Part shown: positions 11,906-24,394 of the stretch, one piece after another | Position numbering within the stretch: position 1 is the first letter of the stretch | How the letters are laid out: every line of letters starts with the position of its first letter | NCBI GenBank assembly: GCA_015680685.1 | Contig: MNCI01004863.1 | Location: 98,187 to 162,186 of the forward strand | Length of the DNA: 64,000 nucleotides | DNA from: Gnetum montanum | Lineage: Eukaryota > Streptophyta > Gnetopsida > Gnetales > Gnetaceae | Direction: 5' to 3' | Program-made: the position numbers and the translations under genes | The notes under the pieces: generated by a model | The model's database searches: none | What the model saw: the letters and a program-made list of their open reading frames with translations, nothing else | Told to the model about the DNA's origin: nothing

Positions 11906-13040
11906 GCAAATTCACATCCGGCACATCAATCTGCCGCCATGACCATCCATCAGCTTCACTGCATCGCTCGCCATCAATCGCCCTTATCAATACTGCTGTC
12001 ATCTACATACAGTGCCTGCCATCCTTTAGCACCTCTATGCCATCGGCCACCATGTAAGTCTAAGCTTGTCTATTCACTCATGGTTTTCTTGTCTCCTTGG
12101 CGTTACGTCTGCAGGATGACACCTGGAAGTTTCGTACAAAGATGCACTTCGTCACGAGCAGCAAGATAAGACAATGTTCGCAGCATACCTGGCAAAACTA
12201 AATCAAACCATTCACTAGTACATCCCCATTCATCGACAAAATTCCCTATCCCAGCATCCCCTTGACACACCCGATACATTTAAAACACTGTACCGCTTTA
12301 AAGCAGTTGCAACACGTAGCACAGCACCTGCGCATGAGTACAAAGGTAGAGCAAAGTTTTCCTCTAAAAAAAACGAGACCCTGGGCACTTCCCATATAAG
12401 CCCCAGGTGGGAAGGCAGTCGTCTCAAAACCAAGTACTCATGTCCAAAATAGTCAAGAAACATCCTGTTGCATGGCTTTGGCTCCCCACCAACAGGTTCC
12501 CCTGAACACTAAACATGGGCCCTGTTCTCCCAAAGAATGTAATACATCCTCCCGTGGCTTTGGCCCCATCAACAGGTTCTCTTGAAAACTAACCGAGGGT
12601 CCTGTTCCGCCAAAGGACGCACATTGCATGTCTGAACTCCAAGTCTGCTAAAACATTGGCTATTGGTAAGGATCAGCATGCCACATACTCAAGCATCCCC
12701 TATCCATGGCACAATTCCTTGACCAGTCATCAATCCCTGCAATCTCCCTGACCTCCCAGATACAAAATCCCCCTTTCCCGATCCATTGTACTACTGAACA
12801 CGGTGCGATAACATCTAGTCAGGTGGCAAAGGACAGTGTCTACATCAAGTTGCTTGTGGTGGTTTGCACTTCTTTGTCGACACTTCTCAAGTCTATTCCT
12901 CCAAGCGTCAACAAAGAGGGACCAATGAAACAGCACAAAATTATAAGCTCTGTACTTCCCCAACAAAAACCCGGTCCCTAGGTCCCACAGACAACCATGG
13001 CTACAGTTGGCATCACACATTGCAACTTTGGAGGTCAAAA
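11906..13040. other. T1 3' noncoding region
   Basis: No convincing ORF is present. A phrase, roughly ggctttggcyccccatcaacaggttc...cctgttc, occurs twice near 12473-12530 and 12555-12610. The polypurine tract and LTR start could not be fixed; caaaggacag followed by TG at about 12838 is one weak candidate. Confidence 0.5.
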
Positions 13041-14135
13041 AGCTTCATTTTCACTGAGTATGCGGCGCCAGCGTATACGCCTGGCGTCTACGCTCAAGTA
13101 CATCCCCAGCGTAGATGCTCGAACCCACAGTGTATATGCCCACTAGTGTAGACGCTCGAATTCCTAGTGTAAACACCTAGCATATACGCCCAGCGTATAC
13201 GCCCAGCGTAGACATCCAACTCGCATGCCCGGTGTACGCACTTCACCTGTACGCTCGGTGGGTACGAAAAATGTTTACGCCTGGCATGGAATCTCCAAAG
13301 GCAGGATGAAGACAATACCAAAGAGTAAAGATTGAAGCAAGTGGACATCCTTCAGCGTATACGCCCAGCATTCACCAGCGTATACGCCTAGCACAGCATC
13401 TTCACCAAGTTCACATGCCCAACACACCCAGCGTATATGCCGACCTAATGCAGCGTATATGCCTAGCAGATGTAACATTTTATACATTTGTAAAGTGTGT
13501 GCACCCGGTCAATGCGCCACGTGTCTCCTAACCTGAGTCTAGCGTAACAACCTATATATAAACCCCGATTTCCCACTTCACCCAGGTCGGTTGGCAAAAT
13601 CCCAGAGCAGACCAGAGAACATTTATGCTGTGCACAAGAGCTAAAACCCTCTTAAGCTAGAGAGCCTTATACACCGTACACAGTCTCTACGCTCCGCCTA
13701 CCTTGCGAACTAGCTGAGTCATTCTTGCATACACCAGGGCTTTTCATCCGCCTTGTGTTCCCTCACAACTGTGTTAGACCGGTGCACTATACTTTGACTC
13801 TATAATACCATTGTTACATTTTCTGCATAATATTATTTACAGTTTACAGTTTTACATCAACTTGGCCCATGCATTCTGTTTACACCCGTTTATGCTTAGG
13901 CTCCGTTTGCATCTGTTTTATGCTGTTTACACCCGTTTACGCCGTTTACGCATAACCCAGCATATAGCACCTTTGCATACGTGCGGGTAAATCCTTGTCT
14001 GATCCGTGTGTGAACCACCCAAGGTACTCTGCCTTCATGCATTCTAGCTCACCCTCAGGCAAAGGCAGGCTCTTCTGTTCTCATCCTACGATCCCACGGT
14101 CTCTGTTTTCCTTCCAGCTGGAGACCGACGATTTC
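13041..14135 (+). repeat. T1 3' LTR (U3 part and R-U5), start uncertain
   Basis: The U3-like part (13065-13465) is packed with GCGTATACGC-type palindromes. It is followed by a G-box core CACGTG (13518-13523), a TATA box (13553-13562) and a C/T-rich leader. Repeats of tttacacccgttta-type phrases occur at 13875-13960. Just beyond gatttca at 14135 the opposite-strand T2 RT homology starts, so the LTR 3' end is placed there. Confidence 0.6.
13518..13562 (+). promoter_or_regulatory. T1 LTR core promoter: G-box and TATA box
   Basis: gccCACGTGtc is a G-box-like plant bZIP/bHLH site. The TATA element cctatatataaacccc starts 30 bp downstream of it. Transcription would run toward higher coordinates. 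Confidence 0.6.
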
Positions 14136-14143
14136 AGGCGGTA

Positions 14144-14633
14144 CAGTATAGCTTGGTGATTTCATCCTGTACAGCTAGTGCGATCTCTGGTTTAACCTTA
14201 TGAGCCTTCTTCTTGACTGCTTTTATGCGTGGGTCTAAGATAATGTTGTGTTGTATCAGCCTCGAATCTAAACCCCACATGTTGTTGTATGACCATGCAA
14301 AGAACTCAATGTTGTCTTGCAGAATCTTGGCTACATCTTTGTGTGTCTGCGAATCTAGGAAGGAACTAAGTTTTAATGTTCTTACTTCCTCCTTGGATGT
14401 GGTCATAGGCATCTCGATGAGAGGATCCTCAGTTACATCTCTAGCCTCTATATCTAGGGTTCAGACTAGGTGCTCAGCCCAATCTAGTAATGTTTCTAAG
14501 GATGCCACGATGCTAACTACGGGTGATTCCCAGTCTATTAGTTCTAGGTTCAGTTGTCTTATGAGCTTGCCATGTGTACCTACTAAAGCTAGAGGCGAAG
14601 AGAGATCACGATGGATTTACATTTTTTCTCAAC
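14144..14633 (-). pseudogene. T2 RT N-terminal fragment
   Basis: The minus strand encodes FFAWSYNNMWGLDSRLIQHN and IILDPRIKAVKKKAHKVKPE, matching T1 RT at about 8440-8580. A possible splice acceptor (cttattttggcag) precedes 14633, similar in position to the T1 acceptor at 8091. One in-frame stop is seen upstream. Homology ends near 14144 at the T1 junction, before the catalytic YVDD. Confidence 0.8.
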
Positions 14634-14754
14634 CTGCCAAAATAAGATGAAAGTCTGGTTAAGAGGTACCAGTTCATAGTAATCGTGTGTAGAGAAAATA
14701 TGCAAAGTAGTAATAAGATATAATCAATAAAATATGATATAAAAATTAAAATTT

Positions 14755-15145
14755 GCCAGTTTAAGGTCATGGCGGACCACTAAGACGCAAAGATGCAAAA
14801 TTGCTGAAAAATGCAAAACTACCAATGTGTAAATGTAAGGCTACTAGTTTAGCGTCATTGCGAACTACCTAGACATAAAACACAAAACCACTAGTATTAC
14901 AAAATGGAAAGTTGCTGGTGTAAGAAATGCAAAACTGTCAATGTGAAAATGCGAAACCACTAGTTTAGTATCATTGTGGACTGTGAACACATAGAAGATG
15001 AAGATTGCTAGTTTAAAGTCCTTTCAGACAACTAACTAGAGTGAAACTATATGCTAAGAGTGCTAGTTTAAGGTCTTTTTAGACTGCTAAAGTTGAAACT
15101 ACGTTGGGGTTGCTAGTTTAAGGTCTTTTGAACCACTAACTGAAA
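14755..15145 (-). repeat. Minisatellite between RT and cassette (T2)
   Basis: About eight diverged units of gctagtttaaggtc...gac lie here on the plus strand; the reverse complement is gtc...gaccttaaactagc. This is the same family and orientation relative to the element as 7876-8000 in T1. Confidence 0.7.
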
Positions 15146-15335
15146 ATATATGTTTTTTGTTTTTTTGAGAAAGCAAACAACTAGCTTGAAGCATGCCAAG
15201 ATTTTTCGCCCAAATCCACCTATTTTAATGCCAACAATGCTACGATGTCATGGTGGGCATGCTACACTACATGGAATATTCTGCATTAAATAGAGAGAGA
15301 GAGAATGGCAAGTTTCCCCTTTTTACCATTGCAGA

Positions 15336-15343
15336 TATAAATA
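15336..15343 (+). promoter_or_regulatory. TATA box of the T2 cassette gene
   Basis: gcagaTATAAATAggg lies about 155 bp upstream of the ATG at 15493/15496. A GA-rich run (gagagagagagaa) lies 45 bp further upstream. Confidence 0.55.
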
Positions 15344-15492
15344 GGGATTAACCCTTGGTAAGCTCGTTATTTTCACCGTAACACCATAGAGCCCACATTC
15401 GAAGACAGAGCAATTTCGGAGCATAGAGCAATTATGCCAGCAGAATGTAAGGTCGTTTCAACATGGTAATGAGAAAGAATTAATAAAGCAAG

Positions 15493-18400
15493 ATGATGGC
15501 TCCCAAGAAAGGACTCACACACTTGGCGTTCACTAAGGTCGATGAGTTGAAGGAAACCCTAGGTCACATGACACAAGCACGCATCATGGTGTGAGAAGAG
15601 ACATCATTGACCCAGTAGGTTGCTATGCTTCTTCTATTTCTTCATGCTTCTGTTATCATTTTTGTTTTTCTTGCTTTCATTTCTACGATTTAGTTTTAGC
15701 TGTCTATGTTTTTTGTCATCGAGTTGTTATTTTTTTTAGCCTTTACACCATTGTTGTTGCCATTTTGGCAGTGGCAGATGTATAGATGCTACACTAAAGT
15801 TCGATGCAAGGTTTCCTAGACCATCGTTGCTGTAGTTGTCATTACTGCAGAGACTTGGATGATTTAGGCTACTTGACTTTCAAGTGGTTTAGCACAGGAC
15901 CCTCAGGAGGGTTTGGCCATGCGTGATGTGACAGTGTGACACGTGTTCCGTCAACGTATAGTGTTAATCACTTTTGCTAGGGCTAATTGCTCTATTGCTA
16001 TGCTAGGCTATCTTCGCTACACTATTGCCTTGATGTTTTTGCTATGCTATGTGCAGGAATAGGATTATGCTATGCTATTTGCTAAAATGCTAGTTCTTGT
16101 TATGCTATGTGTGTATTGCACTTGGACATGATGCTAACATTTGTTGTTGTGTTGTGCAGGATAGCGCTAAGGTTAGTTCTACTTGTCCTAAACATTGTAG
16201 CGGTCCTATGCTGCGTGAACAGATCAGTGGCCCATGTTCCTCCTTCCCATACATGTGTGGGAGATCAGACGGTCTGGTTCAGGGAAGGAGCAGAGGAGTT
16301 CCTACAATTCCTCCTCCAACGCTTTAGTGTGATCATTTGGTCACACCTAGCAGAGGAAGTAGCGGCCACCATAACTAAAACCTTGTTGCCTGGGGCAAAT
16401 CGGGCTATTCTAAGGTATTTCACGGATGGGGCAATTAGTAGCAGCAAGGAGAAGGATCTAGTTAGTGCCTATAAAATTTGAGGTGTTTGTCCTGGATTTG
16501 GGATATGCCTGAGTACAGCTGCTACCATCTTTACAACATGTTTTTTATTGCACATTATATGGGAACGTGCTTCCAGAACCCACCAAGAACCATCTACAGT
16601 GCTGGCGGGTGAGTTTTGTAGCCATGTTCTACTGCATTATGTGACATTTGCTATGCTGGCCAAATGTTAATGGTATGTTTTTGCTACCAGGTTTTACATC
16701 AACGAGGAAGGACTTCACAGTGATACAAATGTGTTGACCATAGCATGAATGACCCTGCAGGAGTTTTCTTCTACTGAGAATATGCGTGCAGGTATGATAG
16801 GTCAATGCGAGGATGAGGGCCACACCTATCCAACCTAATATCCCAATCTCGACAATAGATGCAAGGTGTTCAGTTGTTTGGATAAGGGATGGGCACCCTT
16901 CAAACTGATCGCCATTGACGATGTTCTAGTTAGTCTTCTGCCATTCCATTTATCGTATAAACCTGGTAAGCTAAGCAGTAGGTACAATGTGCTCGAGTGT
17001 CTTTGCCATTTTTTGTATTTTTTGTGTTTTTAGTGTTTTTATGCTAACTTCTTCTATGCAAACTGCTATAGGGATGAAAAAGCCGCAAGAGGTGATGGTG
17101 ATAACCACTAGGAACCAGGAAGCAAACATCTACTTCAAGTACAAAGAAGTAGATGAGAGTCAGCGTTGGATATGCAGTGTGGCCTTGAAATCCTTACTCA
17201 AGCATATCTAGAATGATGGGCTTATGGATTTGTTCCTGGCCCCGAATCCAAGCATCCCTGCCTCTGAGATGCTCTCCCTAGCTAACTCCTTTGCTGACAG
17301 GGTTGACTACTTCCCCACACATGTACACGATGTGCAGGTGATCATTGAAATCAATGACCAACTATTTGCGGACCTTTTCAGCATCCCTACTGATGGTATC
17401 CTCAAAGGGTCAAAGAACAAGAGAGAGTTGAACCTTTAAAAGAAGGACATCAAGGAGTGGATAGTTGTTGTCAAAGAGTGAAAGGGGATCCCTATGGAGA
17501 AGGTTAGGGCAGGGCTTGCTAAGGAGGTTTATCTTGTCTTTCGTGCTTGTGCATTCCTTTAGCTACTTTCCCAAGGGATGATCCTTGGGATTGAGCAAAC
17601 CTAGGTAATGCGTGAGGTCATGGAAGAGGGGGCTTGCTACAACTGGGCCAGGTTTCTGTGTAAAGGCTTGCAAACTAAAATCGTGGGGCTCCATAAGAAG
17701 TAGGACTCTCATTTCAATGTGCATTACATCTTTTACATAGACTTTTTGTGGCATTTCATGGAGTTTTTGGTAGTCCATGAGAATGGGGCCTGGGTAATGT
17801 AGAATCACAATCAGATCTCCAAATCGTGGATCTACCAAATCCTCTAGACCACCCAAGCCCAAGATCTCCCAGAAGCTATTGGGGAGTCATTTTCTATGAC
17901 GACCAAGGATCGGGTGGCTCGCAACTTTTGTGGCCAAGACAGCATAGGATAGGCACCCCCTACTGCAGTCACTAGCATATCATAGGGGAAATGTCTCACT
18001 GCCAAAATAGTGGTCAGCAAGTTGTACCTAAAGAGGTCCCCTTCAGCTGAAGAAACCCTCCGCACAGAAGAAGAAGAGGGGCGAACACTATGGTTCAAGT
18101 TACGCAGGATGCAACCCCCCATTGGTAAACACTTTCGCCTATGTCTACTTTCTCGCCTACTTTGTTAATGCTTACCATGCTATGCTACGCTAGACAGCGT
18201 AGCGTAGCACCTACTTTAAACTAACCTACTTTGAGCTAATGTAAACATGTTTTTCGCTACCAGAGGAAGAAGGTGACAACGAGGTGTCAACCCCTAAGAT
18301 GGGGATGACAACTAAAGATGTGGAGGCCCCAATCTCAAAGGAAAGGGCCTTGGTCAAGGAGGAAAGAGCTCCTCTCACTAAGGAAGGGGCTCTTGTTGTT

Positions 18401-19943
18401 AGGGAAAATCCTCCTGCTAATGAGGACATTTTTGGAGACAAAGAGGAGCCTCCTATGGATGAAGAGGATGTTGGTGCCTCAAAAGAAAAGGCTCCAGAAA
18501 ATGAAGAAGAGGCCTGCATTGACTTGGAAGGAACTTCTGCTAAGGGTGCTGCCATTTCTTTAAGTCAGAAGGGAGGGGAACTGCAATTAGACACTGGTGA
18601 GTTTGACAATATATTCACCTTATCATAGTCCATTTTGGTCATTGCTGAAATTTTTAGTTGTATTATAGATGCCATATTAATGTTGCAAGAACCCATCTAA
18701 TTCATGTGAAACCATGGGCCGAGACCCCAAAAAAATTTATGTTTATGCAGGGGGGTCGTCGACAACATGATCGGCCGCCTCAGACAAGTTAACCCTAAAG
18801 TGGGTAAGTAGTTATGCTAGGCACTTTCATGTTGCTATGCTAGATGCCTTGAGTTTGCTAACTTTGCTACGTTAATGTGACTTATATGCTCCTTGGTGGT
18901 GATAGCCTCTTGACACAAATGAAACCCGACACGACCTTTGAAAGTTGATGTTGTGCCTACATTTCCACCTGAAGTAGCCGAGGTGCCTCATCGTGCATAC
19001 GAAGAGGCGATCAAATGTGCTTTGCACTCGGCACACTCCTTGTGGGAGTGTAGGTGCATCAACGAGGACCTATGGAAATGGGTCCAAAAGGTTGAAAAGG
19101 AGAAGGCTGACCTGAGCACTGAGGTGGAAGACCTCAAATCGAGGAACAAATTCCTCATAGCCCATGATACTAATGAAGACAATTGGCACACAACTATGGT
19201 AGATTATGTCAAATATTGGACAGTCATGTGATAGAACAATGAAGCCACTTGAGAAATAATAGGACAATGAATGCAAATGGACTTGTTGGCCCAGAAGAGT
19301 CAAGACTGAAACGATTACAGTGCCAGGGTTTATAAATGGGGGTAATCCCAGAAGAACCATAAGCACATGTATAAACTAAAATGTGCCACCTATCGCAAAC
19401 TATACAGGGATGCTTCTATAGAGGCGTTTACCTATAAAGCATTTGTAACTTCCATTGGCACTTCTGAGGCCTATGACAAGTTCAAGAAGCAGGTAAAGGT
19501 CACGGAATCTCCTGAACAGGAAGTGGACCTTCTCACAGGTGAGACCGCTACTGCCTCCTTTTCTCTAGGACCACCAAGATGGATGGCCATCGAAAAGAAG
19601 AAAGCTGCAGCAGATGCTGAACCAAGTAATAGGCATTGGGAAAATATCATGGAAGAGAAGGTCTAGCACTGCCTCGAGCTCGATTTAGCTCAGATACCTT
19701 TTGAGACAGATGCACAACCATCTTAGGTCAGTCACTTTCTACTGTGTTAATGCTTATTTTCTGTTGTAGCTTGCGTATATTTCCCTAGCTGACTACTTCA
19801 TTTTTAAAATGCAGGTTCCAGATGAGGGCGTAGGGCCCACAGAGGGCAAGAATGAAGGAGCGATAGAGGACAATGTAGAGGAAGGTGATGCAGAAGAGGA
19901 TGATGTAGGAGCGAATGATGATGAAGAAGATGACGTGGGTTAA
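15493..19943 (+). pseudogene. T2 cassette gene, eight exons, homologous to the T1 antisense gene
   Basis: Inferred exons are 15493-15618, 16160-16608, 16691-16965, 17072-18124, 18264-18596, 18751-18803, 18906-19726 and 19815-19943. They mirror T1 in order, and in phase for most junctions. Exons 2-4 are 449, 275 and 1053 nt against 450, 263 and 1041. Exon 1 starts MAPKKGLTHLAFTK. Exon 2 has VWFREGAEEFLQFLLQRFSV, IIWSH and QNPP, an NIF/FCP1-like core without DxDxT. Exon 4 has YNWARFLCKGLQTKIV. Exon 5 is a Glu/Lys/Pro-rich linker, exon 7 a coiled coil (EKEKADLSTEVEDLKSRNKF), and exon 8 a Glu/Asp tail ending in TAA at 19941. Exons 1, 2 and 6 carry indels and several stops are present, so this copy is more decayed than T1. 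Introns hold gctatgctacgct motifs like those of the T2 LTR. Confidence 0.75.
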
Positions 19944-20127
19944 GACAAACCATGACAGCATAGGATTTTTTTTTGAAATTTTTGGGTTTTTGTAGAATTT
20001 TTGCAAACATTGTTTAAAATACATAAGCTTTGAATGAAAAGGAAGAATTTCAAAAAATAAGTTGGTTCTACACTAACTTATGCATTGTTTACATGCTGAA
20101 TTTTATGTTAAAATTTTGTTCTTTTGT

Positions 20128-20470
20128 TTTAGTTTTAGGCCATTTCGGGACCCTGCTAGTTTTAGGCCATTTCGCACTGTTGCTAGTTTTAGGCCATTTC
20201 GGGCCCTTGCTAGTTTTAGGCCATTTCGGGTTATTGCTAGTTTTAGGCCATTTTGAGCCATTGTGTTGCATAGTTTTAGGTCATTTCAGGTCGTTGCTAG
20301 TTTTAGGTCATTTTGAGCCCCTGCTAGTTTTAGGCCATTTTGGGCCATCACTAGTTTTAGGCCATTTCAGGCCCTTGCTAGGTTTAGGCCATTTTAGGTC
20401 ATTGCTAGTTTTAGGCCATTTTGAGCCATTACGTAGCATAGTTTTAGGCCATTTCAGGCCATGGTTATGT
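20128..20470 (-). repeat. Minisatellite between gag-pro and cassette (T2)
   Basis: About thirteen units of roughly 27 bp (ttgctagttttaggccatttcgggccc on plus, i.e. gggcccgaaatggcctaaaactagcaa on minus) lie here. Two units are extended by gcatag. Unit lengths are mostly multiples of three, which leaves long open frames on both strands. It is the counterpart of 2517-2815 in T1. Confidence 0.9.
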
Positions 20471-20582
20471 AAACAAATGATGCGATAACAAGAAAGGTGA
20501 TACTTAGTGTAGATGGATGGATGCAAAACAAAAGGCAATACATATGCAAAGGATGGCAACTAGGTAGGAAGCAGTGGGGTTG

Positions 20583-23500
20583 TTACGCTATGCGTAGTTG
20601 CTTCTTGACCCATCGTGGGTTGAGTGGGACATTAGGCAGAGGTGTTTTTCCAGGGCCTTCGTCTATATCATTGTCCCCTTCTTGGAAGGGCAACTCAGCC
20701 CACACGTTTTCATTTTGGAAACCAACTTGCTGAGCCAATTCTTTTGCTAGATGGTTATTTTGTGTAGTAATAGGTGCTTCATTCTCAAAGGTTATGACCT
20801 CTAAGCCTTGTTCCATGTCTACGTTATTGATAGCTTGTGTCGCTACCTCGTCATCATGGATCACCACCTCCCTACCTACGTAGGGTAGATGGATCTCCTA
20901 GTGTATGGGTAAGGAGACAGCCCTAAGCTGCACTAACCATGACCTTCCCAAGATCAGGTTAACCCTGGGCATCTCTTCAATCATAATGAACGTTGCGTTC
21001 ATGAGGAACTGGTCCCCTACTACGAAGTTGATATGGACCGTGCCCTTCACCATAACCCATGCCCCTTAAATGATTTTAGGCATGACATTGTTGTGGGCTC
21101 GATCTAGTCAACCAAGCCCAACTTGTCCACAATAGGGAAGGGGATGACATTCATGGCAGCCCCATCATCTACTTGTACCTTTCAGATCCTTTGTTGGCCA
21201 ACCTAAATTGTGATGAATACAGGCACTAAAGTCCCCTAACCCCTTTTGGGATCTTCCCTAATGGAACCATCATAGAAAGCTAGATGGGATGGCTTTGACT
21301 CTGCAGGCGCAGAGGGAAGCATGATCGAGTGGATCACTTCCTCTTCTGCTGGCATGTCCTCATTGACCAGAATCACTGTCAACATGCAAATCAAAGCCTC
21401 ATGGTGCAGGGCAAATATCATGATTAGTTCGTACAAGCTCAATGTAGTGTTCTTTTGTTTTAGAGCTTGCTTGACCTGAGTGAGAGCATCCAAGATGTCC
21501 TATCCACTCCCCTATTTACTGCTGTTCTCCTCTTCTATTTGTCCCAGAAAAGAGATTTCCCAAGGAGGGGCAGTTTTGGGTCTGGGTTCAGACCCTTTTT
21601 GGTAGGGTGGTGCAGACTGTGTTGTCGTAGCAATGTTCCTCTTTGGTGATGAGCGTGCAGACACAAGGGGTGAAGACATATCCTTGGACATACCTGGGGC
21701 TGTACTTCCCCTCGATGTCTCACCTGTGAAATGCACTTCTTGTTTTTTAGGTCAATAAGGTTGTGTAGCTACCTTACATGGGACATGGGCTATTGAAGGA
21801 GTTGGCCCCCTGATGACAAATGGAGCTAATAGTGTTAACAGGCAGGGTGGCATGGTTTCGCTAACAAGTGACGTGGAGGCGGATGCCCGGGGAGGGGCTC
21901 TAAGGACAAACGGTTGCTGCAGGCTTTAATCAGCTGCTAGTGATGCTGGTGTGCTATGTTGAGGCAAGCAGACCACAAACGGTTGCTAGGGAAATCTAGG
22001 ATTACTCTCAATGTCGATGGTGTTGATGACATAATCGAAATTGTTAGCATTGAGGGGATCAGTGTAGATCTGTAGAGATTGATTCTCAGGACGTACTTAG
22101 TTACTTTCGTCTGACACCAATTTTCCTTAATCAATCATCCTTTGGATGTCATCCTTCAATGCCAAACAATAATTTGTGTTGTGACCACACTGTTGGTGGT
22201 AGTCACAAAACTGATCCAACCTGAAACCCTTGGGAACCAGGGGCTCATTGGATAAGGCTAAGAAGGGGTTCTTGAGGAATTCACAGTACTACTAGTGCTT
22301 CTTGGCTCCCTCTTCTGACATCTGCTTATGTTGGATGTACCCCATCACCAGTAGCTACTTCAGAAGATCTGAAGGCTTGACAGGTAGCAGGGTATACTTT
22401 GAGCAGTCTTTACACTCAAAGTTCAGTTTGGGTTATGTAGATGTCTTAGGTGCAGATGTAGAAGGTTGTGGTCGATTTCTTGTTGTTTTTGTTAACGTTG
22501 TTGCTAGGTTTGGGTTTGGCCTCATTTGCCATAGCAGCCACTATGGCTATTGTAGCCTTATCCTTGTCCTTCTTTGTGAAGGTGTTCTTATAAGCAACAT
22601 AGGCCAGGTCTTTACTCATCTTGGCTGCATCTTGTATGCTCTTAGTTTGAGCGAAGGATTGACTAAGAGTGCGAGGGACAAGGTAGTACAGTTTAGACTT
22701 GATGAAGTCATTTACTGCACCCTTAAAGACTACCAGCAAGTGGGCCTCCATGATGGACTTGCGAAGTTCATTAAGGATTGCACTCCAATGTTGGATAAAC
22801 TTCTGGACCGGTTCAAGGGGATCCTACTTCACGCTCATCAGCTAATCCAGCATAATTTTTGGCTTTAAGTTATACTTCAAGTGCATCATGAACTGGGTTA
22901 GAAGCTCCTCTAGGGTTGATATGGAGGAGCGTGGTAGGGCACGGTACCAGTCCAAGGCCTTTCCAATTAGAGACATGGCAAAGATGTGAATAATTGTGTG
23001 TAGCCATTATTGCAGCAATAGGAATTCAAACCTAAATGTAACAAGATGCACATTGGGGTTCCTCTCCCCATTGTATTTTGTGAAGTCAGGGAGGAACATC
23101 CTGATGGGTCATCTTGGTAAAAGTCCATGACCTATACCATGTCAGACCTGATAGTCCTGAGATGTTTTATTTTCTCAGTAAGGGTCTGGATAAGCTAGAA
23201 CACTTGATCTAGACTAGACGACGATGCGGTCGATTAGGGAACTACCGAGACAACTCCCATCTATTGAGTGGCTGAGGCAGCAGCGTGACCCATCAGTGGT
23301 ACCATTGGGATGGCCCCTGTAAATGGTGCTGCTTACACTGTCCACCACCCGGTAGGTGGAGTTGTTGGGGTAGCAACCATGGGTTGAGCTGCAAGATAGA
23401 CTACTTGGATCGCTAGCGGAACAGACCATAGTCCTGCATTGGGTTGTAACATTTTCAGGATTTGGTAGGTCTACTGGTAAATGTGGTGAGACATCTACGA

Positions 23501-24330
23501 TGGTAGTGTAGCAGTGGGAGCAATGAATGGGGTCCACCATGTGGATAGGTCTGGACCCGTTGCTGATGGTGGGATAGGTGTAAATGTAGGAATGGAAGTA
23601 GAAGCTACGTACGACTGTGAAGTAGGTACAGTATGGACATGTGGCAGGGTATGCATGATTGGCATGTGATGCGCTACATGAATGGACAGATGAATGGTTT
23701 GCGGAGGAATAGTGGCTAAAAAGGAAACAGGAAATAGGGGCATTGATACATCAAGGAGATGACATGGCTACCCATTGGAGATGTAATTACGGGTTGCGAA
23801 GGCATAGGTGTGATCATGAAGGGAGTAGTAACAAACAACAGGCTGGTCCAGAAAGACTGGGTAGAAGGGACGGTAATGGGTTTGGTTTAACCTCCCTCGT
23901 CAGATTGAGAATTGAGCTCATCCTATCTATCTTGAAAGGCCTCGTCATGATTAGATGTTGTGTCATGTTGTTTCCTAAGTCTATCCAACTGGATCAGCTA
24001 GTCTAGAAGCCAATGATTTTTCTATGTCAAAGGAATGGAAGTGCAGAGTGGAAAAAAATTCCTTGCCATTACAGTAAGTGAACTCAAAGCTATGTTTTTC
24101 TTCGAGTTCTTGCACATCCAAGGGTAGGTTCACATACACCTTTACACAGAGAAAGTTATAGTGCTCATGCTACTGGGCCAAGCCCTAAGGTCCCCGATTT
24201 TGGATCCTGGGGGATCGACATGGTTCCAACACTAGGCTGAGTGGTTGTTCGGCACTTGTGATGCCTTGAATCATTAGTGCTAAAGGTGTTAGCAATGGTG
24301 CTTGGGGAAGTCATTGTTACATAGCTAAAC
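20583..24330 (-). pseudogene. T2 gag-protease
   Basis: Gag starts near 24320 (MTSPSTIANTFSTND). A Pro/Ser/Thr-rich section follows, then a gag core near 23100-22440 with FTKKDKDKATIAIV, which matches T1 base 130 onward. The linker contains PFVLRAP and PFVIRGP, like the T1 repeats. Protease lies near 21175-21080 with VQVDDGAAMNVIPFPIV. The product ends WVKKQLRIA at 20583, parallel to the basic end of T1 gag-pro. Several frameshifts and stops are present. Confidence 0.8.
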
Positions 24331-24394
24331 GGTTTTGCAAAAGAGGAAAAACAAGAAAATGGGAAAGCAATCAAAAGGCTTTATGTCTTACTAG

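Larger units (their letters stand above)
1..14135 (+). mobile_element. T1: Tat-lineage Ty3/gypsy LTR retrotransposon with antisense gene cassette
   Basis: The internal order is gag-protease (1-2511), minisatellite, an antisense multi-exon gene (7436 to 3065), minisatellite, pol (8092-11575), a third minisatellite and a 3' LTR that seems to end near 14135. The pol region carries a degenerate gypsy RNase H followed by a second, archaeal-type RNase H, which is the known hallmark of the Tat lineage (Ogre, Retand, Grande). The 5' LTR and the gag N-terminus lie outside the window. Decay is light: one frameshift in pol and otherwise nonsense substitutions. The LTR end abuts an RT fragment of T2 on the other strand, so T1 most likely inserted into T2. 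The 3' LTR start and the target-site duplication cannot be fixed. Confidence 0.85.

Noticed and set aside
13041-13487. Minus-strand ORFs over the T1 LTR (13094-13348, 13275-13487)
   Set aside because: They are produced by the palindromic repeat and have no homologous peptide in T2.
18226-18555. Minus-strand Ser-rich ORF of 109 codons
   Set aside because: It is a shadow of the Glu/Lys-rich exon 5 of the T2 cassette gene.
20030-20488. 152-codon ORF as a gene
   Set aside because: It is the plus-strand reading of a minisatellite; the peptide is a 9-11 residue repeat with no flanking gene signals.
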